Assembly: GCA_023213395.1 (NCBI GenBank)
Contig: CM041465.1
Location: forward strand, 251,665,741-251,729,740
Direction of reading: 5' to 3'
Length of the DNA: 64,000 nucleotides
Source: Cycas panzhihuaensis
Taxonomy: Eukaryota; Cycadophyta
Part shown: piece by piece, positions 44,941 to 53,279 of the stretch
How the letters are laid out: each line of letters opens with the position of its first letter
How positions within the stretch are numbered: the stretch's first letter is position 1
The notes under the pieces: model-generated
What the model was told of the DNA's origin: nothing
Database searches by the model: none
What the model saw: the letters and a program-made list of their open reading frames with translations, nothing else
Made by a program: the position numbers and the translations under genes

Positions 44941-45785
44941 TGACCCGCTGGGGGCAACTTAAGTTCATCCACAATGGACAAATGAGGGTTGTTTCTCGTG
45001 AATGCCCACCTATTAAACAAACTCGTCCTACCAACCAAGCAAGCCATGGTCATACGAAGGGGGACAAAGGCCCTCCTACTCATGCCTCAGCTTGCTCCAT
45101 CGGCATACCCGATTCATCCCACCTTGAAGAAGATCCCGCATCTTCTTCCTCTAGCCTTACTCGCTTTGCTCTTATTGGTGTCGGGAGCTACGGGTACCTT
45201 GCCTTGTTCAGTGATGACGAGTCCATGGCGAGGATGAGGACTTTCCTCATCCCGTCTCCTTCCTACACACTAGTAGGAGGCACCCTTCTTGTTCTAGGTC
45301 CCATCCTAGAACTCCTCTTGTTAGAGAGACCACTCATCCTCTTGTGTCACATGTCATTATACACATAGATCCACGAGTCCTTAATGCTTCCTCTCCATCA
45401 CCCCCCTGCAGGTGATGGTCTCGAGGAACTTCCTTTTGCTCCTTACAAAGAGCCCCTTCCTGACTCTCCCGTAGAGTCTTTTGGGGATGCTGGGCAGCCC
45501 GTTGACCACCATGGTCCCATTGCTCCCACTTCCTCCAGCACCTCATCTATTCGAAACAAGGTCATCCATAGGGTAGATTATTTCGAAGATGATGAGGCCT
45601 TACTTGAGTACTTAGTGGGCTCCATGCCCAACTTTCCTTCTGGTCACCACAGGCTTGGCCACCAGAAGGTCTTGGCAATTGGGTCCACACTTGCTGACCC
45701 AATCCCATCCCCTATTCCATCTCTTCCTATTGATCTTTCCCCTCTCCATTTCGAGGAGGGAAAAGCCATGTGCATGGGGGTGACT
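44941..45785 (+). pseudogene. Element I protease-polymerase linker
   Basis: Stays in the polyprotein frame with just two or three stops. Ser/Pro-rich with a run of Ser codons near 45,145-45,160 and acidic patches (YFEDDEALLEYL). It probably serves as a spacer. No catalytic motif seen. Confidence 0.6.
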
Positions 45786-46715
45786 TAGGACATAGTCCTA
45801 GCCCCAGGCAAGGTCATTAAGGTAGGGTCAGAATGCTCTCCTAATGAGGTAAGGGAATATTCTCTTTTATTCCAAGAGTTCCAGGATGTCTTTGCATGGG
45901 ATTACTCTGACATGAAGGGAATCGACCCCTCCATCATCACACACAATCTCATTACCATTCCTGGCGCCCGCCCCATGTACCAGAAACAACGTCCTCTCCA
46001 TCCTAAACTCTCAGATGCTGTCAAGATGGAGGTTGAGAAACTTTTGGATGTTGGACTCATTACTTCTATCGACTACCCTAAATGAGTGTCCAACATTGTT
46101 CCCATTGCTAAAAAGAACAGGACCATCCAGATCTGCGTTGATTTCCGTGATATCAATAACGCATGTCCTAAAGACAACTTTCCACTTCCTTTCATCAATT
46201 AAATCATTGATCGAACTGCCGAGTTTGAAGTCCTGTCCTTGATGGATGGCTTCTCTGGCTACAACTAGATTCAAATCTTTCCTAAAAATTGCCACAAGAC
46301 GGCCTTCATCACACCGTGGGGTACCTTTGCCTACAAGGCAATACCCTTCAGTCTCAAAAATGTAGGCACTACTTATTAAAGGGCGATGCATTTTATCTTC
46401 CACGACCTCATCGACGACACGTTGGAGGTCTTTATGAATGACATGGTGGGTCTCTCGTGTGTTAGAGCCCATCATCATTTGGACCTGTAGGCCATCTTCA
46501 CGTGGTACCGCAAGTACCACGTAAGTTTAAACCCACTCAAATGTGTGTTTACTGTTACTTCTAGCAAACTCCTTAGGTTCCTTATGTCAAAACAAAGAAT
46601 TTAGATTGACCCTGACAAAGTCAAGGCAATCCTTGATATGCCACCCCCTAGAACTTAGTGATAGATTAAGTCATTTCTAGGTAGACTCAGTTTTCTCAGG
46701 CGTTTCCTGGTAGAC
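45786..46715 (+). pseudogene. Element I reverse transcriptase
   Basis: Reads LFQEFQDVFAWDYSDMKGID, ITIPGARPMYQKQRPLHPKL, EVEKLLDVGLI, IVPIAKKNRTIQICVDFRDI, NACPKDNFPLPFIN, FEVLSLMDGFSGYN (first catalytic Asp), TAFITPWGTFAYKAIPFSLK, VFMNDMV (46,428-46,448; VYVDDMV expected, so one Asp is Asn and Tyr is Phe), LNPLKCVF, KAILDMPPPRT, SFLGRLSFLRRFL. All blocks of a gypsy polymerase are present, in one frame, with about eight stops at Gln, Arg and Trp positions. Confidence 0.92.
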
Positions 46716-47310
46716 TTCGCTATGAGCGCCAAACCCTTGACCAATCTATTGAAGAAGGGAGCCCCGTTTGTTTGGTCTGATAAGACCCAACAAGCCTTCG
46801 AAGGACTTAAGGAAGCCCTTGCTTCCCCTCCAACGTTGGCATCCCCTTGCTTCAATAGGACTTTCATTCTCTACACCTCAGCAACTAATGAGTCTTTGGG
46901 CACCATGCTGGCTTAAGAAGACGATTTGGGAGTTGAGAGAGCCATTTACTTTATCAGCCGCACCCTCATGGCTGCTAAACTCAACTACTCTCCAACCGAG
47001 AAGGAATGCCTCTCCTTGGTTCATGCAACCAAGAAGTTTAGGCACTACTTGCTCGATAACACTACCAAGGTGATTGTCCAATCTAATCCCTTGCGATATC
47101 TACTCACTTATTCTGACCTGACCGGTAGGGCTGGTCGTTGGTCCATCCTTCTTCAGGAGTTCGATCTCCATATCGTCAACCAGAAATCGAAGAAAGGGAT
47201 GGTAGTGGCCAAGCAACTCGCAGATGCCCCTATCCCTAACTTGCTCGATACCCCTGTTGACAATTCTCTTCTTGATGAGTCTATCTTGACCATTTAGGGC
47301 ACTCCTTCCC
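46716..47310 (+). pseudogene. Element I RNase H (gypsy-type)
   Basis: LTNLLKKGAPFVWSDKTQQA and FEGLKEALASPPTL lead into FILYTSATNESLGTML (YTDAS expected; Asp lost as Ser), AIYFISRTLMAAKLNYSPTE, ECLSLVHATKKFRHYL, KVIVQSNPLRYLL (QTDH expected; Asp lost), GRAGRWSILLQEFDLHIV, KQLADAPI. The domain has the right length. The first and later catalytic Asp are replaced, so this gypsy RNase H is inactive while the second RNase H at 52,445 keeps its acidic set. Same frame as the polymerase. Confidence 0.88.
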
Positions 47311-48578
47311 ATCTACTTGTTGATAACGAGTGGTATGGTGACATCGTATGGTATCTCACATAGCAACAGTACTGCTCTGAAGCCAATAATAAGGTTAGAT
47401 CTCGCATCTGGACCTCTGCTAGGCAATACTTCCTCATGGACAAAGTATTATACAAGAGGTCTTTTGATGGGATTCTCCTACGTTGCGTCACCACCGACGA
47501 AGCAGACCAAATACTCTATGAATGCCACCATGGCATTTGCGGAGGCCACTTTGGGGGCCATTCCATGGCCCAGAGGATCCTCCGTATGGGCTACTATTGG
47601 TCGTCCCTCTTCAAGGATGCCCATGCCTATGCTTTGAGATGTTGTCGATGCTAAGAATACACCAACATCTCCCACGTGCCTTTTAAGGCTCTTTATCCTA
47701 TCATATTTCCATGGCCTTTTGCTCAATGGGGTCTAGACCTCATTGGGGCCATATCGCTGCCCTCTTCGTCGTAGCACAAGTTCATCTTGACTGCCACAGA
47801 GTACTTTACTAAATGGGCGGAAGCCATCCCTCTAATTACTACCCCTGGCAAGACGATAACTACTTTCATCTACCAGCATATCATTTGCCGTTTTGGGATT
47901 CCTGACGTCTTGATCACAGATAACGAAACCCTTTTTTGTAACAAGGAGATGGATGAACTTTGCGAGAAATTCAAAATATCTCACAAAACTTCCTCCCCTT
48001 CTTACCCCTAGGCAAATGGTCAAGTTGAGTTATTCAACAAGACTCTTGTTAACATCTTAAAGAAAACTGTTGCTCAATCTCAAAGAGATTAGCACCTTCA
48101 ACTCCCTTCCGCCCTGTGGGCTTACCATACCTCTATCCGTGTTGCTACAGGAATGACTTCTTTCTCCCTAGTTTACAGGACCGAGGCAGTGCTCCTGCTG
48201 GAAGTGGAGATTCCCTCTTTACGAGTTTCTCTTCGAGGTCTCATCGATGAGAAGTTGATCCGTCAAGCTTGCCTCTTGGACCTCGAGGCCTTAGATGAGA
48301 GACATTTAGCCACTTACTTGGCTAACCTCACATCCAAGGCCTACTCGCAAAGGACCTATGATAAACACCTTCATTCTCGTCCTTTGTATCTGGGAGACCA
48401 TGTCCTCAAATTGGAGTATCTCCATGACCACTTGATTAAATTCAGACCCAAATGGGTTAGTTCCTTTGTCATTCTCGAGAGCCTTAATAACGACGCCTAT
48501 AGGATTGCCACCCTAGAGGGCCTTGAGTTTGAGAAAGCTGTTAATGGGAAATTTCTTAAAAAATTCTACACATGACTT
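47311..48578 (+). pseudogene. Element I integrase
   Basis: The zinc domain: HHGICGGHFGGHSMAQRI, YYWSSLFKDA, CRC-type cysteines (47,511-47,655). Core: FAQWGLDLIG (first Asp at 47,736), TATEYFTKWAEAIPL, FGIPDVLITDNETLF (second Asp at 47,919), ANGQVELFNKTL (Glu at 48,027). C-terminus: MTSFSLVYRTEAVLL, LYLGDHVLKL, KFRPKWVSSFVI, LEGLEFEKAVNGKFLKKFYT, ending at a TGA at 48,576. The D-D-E triad is intact although six or seven stops break the frame. The last 140 codons (48,153-48,575) are fully open. No chromodomain is present, which fits a Tat-type element. Confidence 0.92.
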
Positions 48579-49406
48579 TGTTGTCACATTTTCTATGCTC
48601 TGAAATGATCCTAAACTACCATCTTAAGCTTGTTCCTATTCCTCCTAACCACGGGTGGAATGACGGCTTAGGGTGACCTTCTTGTCTCTTTTTGGTTCCT
48701 CCCGTGGAACCCTTATTCCCATCTCCTTGGGACCTTGTCCTCCTATTTGGGCATCCCCCAATTAGGATGACATTTTGGAGTATCGTCACACCCGTCCTTT
48801 TGCCATTTCCTTTGCATATCCCACTATGCTCCCATATGGACATGCGTATTGCCTTGTTTCCTAGCCCCACATATACCTATAGCCTCTACTCGTGGTGATC
48901 GTATGTGCTCCTATTAGGAACATGGTCCCGCATGAAAGGAAACGTGCATAACTTTAACAAATGTCATAACACAAAATTCCTACAATAATCAGCTGAATGT
49001 ACAATCATACATATCCTCGTGCATCCATGCACCCTCATATGCACACATAAACGTGTAAATAGAAATATACATATCATCCATCACATATTATGATACACAT
49101 CATTATATACCGAATGGGGTATCAATTACCCCCTCTATATACATAAAAATCCTCATGTGTCATATCATACAAGTGTTATGGTACATCATCCGTGGGAAGT
49201 CGGTGTCCTTAGAGGGAGGGTACAATCATGTGACTACATATGGTGACTCCTTGGAGGTCTGTGCTTTCCCATGTCTAGAACAAAAACTCATATACACTAC
49301 TCTATTGCTTCCATGTCCCTAGGGCATCATCTCCTGGTCGATGTGATCCCTCTCTTGGGGACCACATCCCTTCGAGACTCCTCCTCAGTCTCTGCGAGCT
49401 TCTTGC
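48579..49406. other. Element I region after integrase
   Basis: Between the pol stop and the 3' end of the antisense gene. It may hold the antisense gene's 3' untranslated region. On the minus strand the frame of the coiled-coil exon could run on to about 49,305 if the TAG at 49,407 is a mutated Gln. The stretch 48,950-49,170 is AT-rich. No other feature. Confidence 0.4.
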
Positions 49407-49736
49407 CTAACTCTCCTCATCCCGTGGCCTCCCAAGGGTCATCGCCATCACGTGGGTCTGTGTCCTGCTCTGCGCCGACCTCGATGCCACCTCATCCACC
49501 AGTCGATTGTATTGGGCCTGGAGACGATCCCGCTCCATCTCCATGCTGCAGAGCCTCTCCTCCATCCCTCTGAGATGCTCCTCCATAACTGCTAGCTGGA
49601 TATGGCTCTCCATATCCCCTCTGGCTCCCCCTTGAGCCTCCACTACTTGTACCCGACTCTGTAGAGCATCCCTCTCAGCTCAGGTGGTGTCCAACTCTTC
49701 TTGCTACCATCCCGCATGTACCTCATGCTCCTGGGA
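49407..49736 (-). pseudogene. Antisense gene, exon 3: coiled-coil segment
   Basis: On the minus strand, after an acceptor site at about 49,737-49,740, the frame reads SQEHEVHAGW, then QEELDTT, AERDALQSRVQVVEAQ, LAVMEEHLRGMEERL, CSMEMERDRLQAQYNRLVDE. Leu, Met and Val fall at heptad positions over about 80 residues, so a coiled coil is likely. Two stops (TAG, TGA) are one transition from Gln and Arg. The stop near 49,407 could also be a mutated Gln codon. Same gene as the plant-mobile-domain exon at 50,016-51,220. Confidence 0.55.
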
Positions 49737-49820
49737 CTCTGTAATCCATATGTCTCTCACCCTTATCAATGGGGCGAATGCTGTTGCATGGCTGCCTACC
49801 GATCTGGGATCATCACCTAC
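49737..49820 (-). other. Probable intron 2 of the antisense gene (84 bp)
   Basis: On the minus strand ...tctag|gtaggtgatg at the 5' side and gattacagag|tcccag at the 3' side. Removing it keeps exon 2 and exon 3 in one frame. Confidence 0.5.
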
Positions 49821-49906
49821 CTAGATAGCAGGTTGTCCCTCTGCGTAAGCCCAAGGGAATATCTCTCGGACTACCGCCTCCACCAGTCTCCAAATATCTG
49901 CTATAT
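49821..49906 (-). pseudogene. Antisense gene, exon 2
   Basis: On the minus strand it reads ADIWRLVEAVVREIFPWAYA, continuing EGQPAI and a TAG where Gln is likely. It is flanked by GT-AG introns on both sides and lies in frame with exon 1 (...AAAP-D-IADIW). Too short for a domain assignment. Confidence 0.5.
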
Positions 49907-50015
49907 CTGCAATCTAACATCATGTATTAGTATATGTCCATACGTACATCAAATCAAAATCAAACTATATATACATCTGGCAATCAAATGACGGCAGGAG
50001 AAGGTTGTGTCTCAC
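49907..50015 (-). other. Probable intron 1 of the antisense gene (109 bp)
   Basis: Minus strand: donor accag|gtgagacaca, AT-rich interior (tatatatagtttgatt...), acceptor gttagattgcag|atatag. It is much more AT-rich than the exons on both sides, and its removal joins open frames. Confidence 0.6.
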
Positions 50016-51220
50016 CTGGTGCAGCTGCTGGCTCCTCGACTCAGGTGACTGCCTTTACCTCGGGCACTCCACCAGCTGTAGGTACCTCCTCCTCCTCAGG
50101 TACCTCCTCTTCCACCACCTCAGCAACTGGGGTGTCCCTCCTCTCCACAACTAGTGTAGCTGCCTCTATGGACCTCTTAACAATCTGCAGCCTACGGGCC
50201 CGTGTTACTAGACCCCTCCTCTCCTCTGAAGCTCCTAACGAGCCTGCCTCTCTGCCTATAGCCCCGAATGGTTCTGCCTCCCCCTGTGCAGTCCCTGATG
50301 GACCTGCCTCTCTAGCAACTCGTGATGGGTCAGCCCCATCACCTCCATCGCCACCCTCATCATTGCCTGGGGGCACTCCTACCTTGCCTGCCTCGTTGTC
50401 GCTATCCTACCTCACCACTCTATATAGGTCTGTTATATAATCTGTCACGGTGAAGAGGTCTAGTGATGTGGCCTCCACCGAGCGATGGACGTGAGCCTAG
50501 TCCTCGGTCCCTCTAAACTTAGTCTGCCACTTGTGTACCATCGGGGCCCACTCTGAAATAGGGTGTGGTCCCCCTGTCAGTACCACTGCTCCAAAGTGGT
50601 CGAAAAACTAGCACTGTAATAATGTACTATATAACAGTCCACTTCTCCCTGTTGCTTAAATGGTGTCCAACTGTGCGACGAGGTTCGCCGCTAGGAGGGT
50701 AGCCTAGTCCATCATCTCTCCTGCCTCACACCGGCGTATCACATCCATCAATCCTCCTAGTATGTCCCTATAGTTCTGTTTCCAGGATATCTGGAACAGA
50801 ACATACAACGTGATCAACTTCCTCACACGAGGAATCCCAGACATAACCATACTCCGGAGAGGAATCCCTCGCCTCTCTGACCTATCCAAGCCTGTGAAGA
50901 ATGTGGCGACCTCCACGTGTCTTTGCCTCATCACAGGCAAATGCTCCTAGTGTCACCAGCCTCCCTATCGCTAGTACCCCCAGTATCCTCCTAACATCTC
51001 CTGGAGTCACCGATACGTCTCCCACTTGGGGTAAGTGGAAGACATATCTCTGCCTGTCCCAGTGGGACGCTATGTCTATCAATAGTCCCTGGTCTGATGT
51101 ATACTGGGGTGTCCTCGTGACCTTCAGCAAGCTACATCTCAGTAGTACCCGCATGTCCTCCCTTGACATCATCTCCAAGAAACTAAGCATAGCCATATTG
51201 ATGTTCTTGCGGTTCTCCAC
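50016..51220 (-). pseudogene. Antisense gene, exon 1: plant mobile domain-like protein
   Basis: Minus strand, opposite to gag-pol. The frame from 51,220 reads MAMLSFLEMMSREDMRVLLR, TPQYTSDQGLLIDIASHWDR, then RYVFHLPQVGDVSVTPGDVR, RILGVLAIGRLVTLG. This resembles the start of the plant mobile domain (PMD: LIE.L.ERW...THTFHLP.GE.TITLEDV..LLGLPVDG). A frameshift near 50,930 leads to IPLRSMVMSGIPRVRKLITL, YVLFQISWKQNYRDILGGLM. A long acidic tail ends in GVPEVKAVT. Several stops are single transitions. The true start is unclear because the sequence upstream of 51,220 has a stop that may lie in another intron. PMD proteins are host or transposon-related proteins involved in silencing and genome stability in plants. 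Confidence 0.6.
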
Positions 51221-51897
51221 CGCGACTACGACCTATAAAATGCCATGCAACAAGTCACAACTCTGACATATCCTTATCCGTCGTCCTCTGGACTATCTCT
51301 CGGCCCTAGTTGGTCAAGATTTGGGGACCCCTAGGCCCCTATCCTCTTTTTTCAGCTAGTTTGCCTTCGCACCACGCCAAACTTCGTAGTATCATGAAGT
51401 TTGGCCCAGGCGGTGATCGGGGCCTCGCGGTAAAGATCGTGGCACCGCAATCTTTACCACGGTGTGAGTGTCACCCCCCCAAAAGGGGTGGTTTTTCCGC
51501 CCCAAAAAACTAAAAAATTTTTCCTCGTGGGCCATAGTCAGGCCCATTGAGACCAGGGATGCCTAATGCCTCGGTCTCGCCTATCTCTGGGTCTAATCTA
51601 GACTCCTAGAGATCTTTTTTCACCCATATAGGGCAAAAAACTACATATGAAAATAATAGCAAGCATTAAACTTCAAATTGCAAGATGGGATATGGTTTCG
51701 AAGATCCACTCACTAGATCTGGGTGTGCGGTCGCCATCTTGTGTCTGCAGTCCCAACGGCTGTCTCTTGGCCTCAATCCAACGATCAAATCTTTCCTAGC
51801 ATGTCCCTGAAGTCGGGTGGCACTCCACTGCATAAGGAAAGGGCTCTAGATTCATTCGAGAGACCGTGAAAATGAATTCCGTTTTCATCGATTTTCC
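51221..51897 (-). other. Presumed 5' region of the antisense gene
   Basis: Lies between the PMD exon and a minus-strand TATA box. It contains an inverted repeat near 51,418-51,464 (cgcggtaaagat ... atctttaccacg, with a central cgtggcaccgc) and short C and G runs. It may include an additional 5' exon or intron: tttatag|gtcgtag at about 51,229-51,235 on the minus strand looks like an acceptor. Confidence 0.4.
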
Positions 51898-51904
51898 TTA
51901 TATA
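51898..51904 (-). promoter_or_regulatory. Minus-strand TATA box for the antisense gene
   Basis: tatataa in the minus-strand context gcctatataaggaaa. It is correctly placed and oriented to drive the antisense gene, with a start expected near 51,870. Confidence 0.5.
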
Positions 51905-52444
51905 GGCGGGGGCTCCGACGAGCACTGTCTTCGTTTTTGCTCTTGTAACAGCCCTTTGGATCATTTCTCATCCCTGATCACCATTTCCTTCTGGCCCTGT
52001 TTCCTGTTGTACTCCCACAGCCTTTGTTTTTGCTCATTCCTTCAGATGCATTCATGGCACTTTGTCGATTCATTTTCGTAGGGCCCTTTTGTCTCGTTTT
52101 GTGTGCCGCTCCCGTGCATGCCCGAGTTTATACTCATTTGGCTCGTTTTGCCATCCTGGACTCATTTTTGCAGCTTGTTCCTGCCCCTGGGGTCTTCAAA
52201 GGGAATGCTCCCTCCGTCTGAAGTCATTCTTTGCTTTCTTAAGCAACCTTTGGCATCCCAGGGTGCCCTTTTGCCGCCTGCTCTCAGCCAGTGGTCAGAT
52301 AACCTGCTTCTGTCCTTGGGCAGCCTCATTGCTAGGTCCTCCTACCCTTCACAGCCATTTATTGCTTTCCATATGAGCCTTTTTTACCTCAACTCCTACA
52401 TTATTGTACCTTATTTTTTACCAAGACATTTCTTTTCATCGTCC
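51905..52444 (+). other. Sequence upstream of the second RNase H ORF
   Basis: A plus-strand frame is open from 52,103 through the RNase H ORF. Its first part (MPLPCMPEFILIWLVLPSW...) is hydrophobic but has no known motif and may be leader. On the minus strand nothing is recognised. Confidence 0.4.
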
Positions 52445-52867
52445 ATGACTCTTTTCATCTTTACCGACGATGGAAGCCGTGGTAATCCTGGACCTTTTGC
52501 TGCCGCATGGATTCTTCGCGGCCCTTCCAGACATGATTTTCTATGTTCTAGAATCTTCCTCCCTTAGGCCACCAATAATGAAGCTGAGTACACAGTCGTT
52601 ATCGAAGCCCTCACTAATACACTCTGTTTCCACTATGGATCTATTGTGCTTCTTTGCGATTCCCAAGTGGTGGTGTCCCATCTCACCTAGATTTACTAGG
52701 TGCGATGCCCTCACTTAAGAGCTGTTGCTTCGATCGCCAGATCCCTGCTGGCTAATTTCCAATCTATCAACATCCGACACATCCCTCGGGCTCTCAACGT
52801 TGAGGTAGACAGCCTCATTCGCCTCATCCTTGAGTGTCGCCTTCCACTTCTTGCTGGCCACTTTTGA
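52445..52867 (+). pseudogene. Element I second RNase H (archaeal-type) ORF
   Basis: From the ATG at 52,445: FIFTDDGSRGNPGPFAAAWI (first Asp, with the GN.GPG-like loop), TNNEAEYTVVIEALT (Glu), IVLLCDSQVVVSHL (Asp), then RAVASIARSLLANF, INIRHIPRALNVEVDSLIRL (last Asp), ending at TGA 52,865. The NNEAEY and IPR..N.EVD.L motifs mark the archaeal-like RNase H1 group known as an extra domain in Tat-lineage retrotransposons. Three TAG stops replace Gln codons; otherwise it is open. It is a separate ORF about 3.9 kb downstream of integrase, not fused between polymerase and integrase. It may compensate for the inactivated gypsy RNase H. Confidence 0.85.
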
Positions 52868-53269
52868 GACTTGTCTGGTCGCTCTGTTGCCCAAGTCTCA
52901 AGCCGTCATGCATGCCACTTTGCAAATCTATTTGCACCTCTGAAAGCTAGCCGCTGATGAGGTCAAACTATGGTGACTACCAGGTTTGTTCATTTACCTC
53001 TTATACCTGATATCATCATGCACTTCTCTTTGTACTTTTGCGATGGGGGCAACCCCCTCATCTTCCTTAGCTTCTAGTCGATTCTCAGTAGCCCCTATGT
53101 TGTCTCCACATCTATCCTCGTATCCACGCGTTCCACCATGATACTTGTTGGAACCCTTGGCTCTTGTTATGATCATGATTTATATACATACATACATATG
53201 TGCTACTGATAGTTTTGTTGCCAGCATTCACCATCGCACCATGCTTCCAAGCAACGAGGCTTTGCTGCC
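52868..53269 (+). other. Untranslated region before the 3' LTR of element I
   Basis: No ORF with motifs. Leads to the polypurine tract. Confidence 0.5.
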
Positions 53270-53279
53270 AAGGGGGTAG
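53270..53279 (+). promoter_or_regulatory. Polypurine tract of element I
   Basis: aagggggtag immediately before the 3' LTR start tgtttccc. Confidence 0.75.

Noticed and set aside
42787-48023. Minus-strand ORFs of 60-169 codons opposite gag-pol of element I
   Set aside because: They mirror conserved pol codons and have no motif of their own; the antisense gene proper begins only after integrase.
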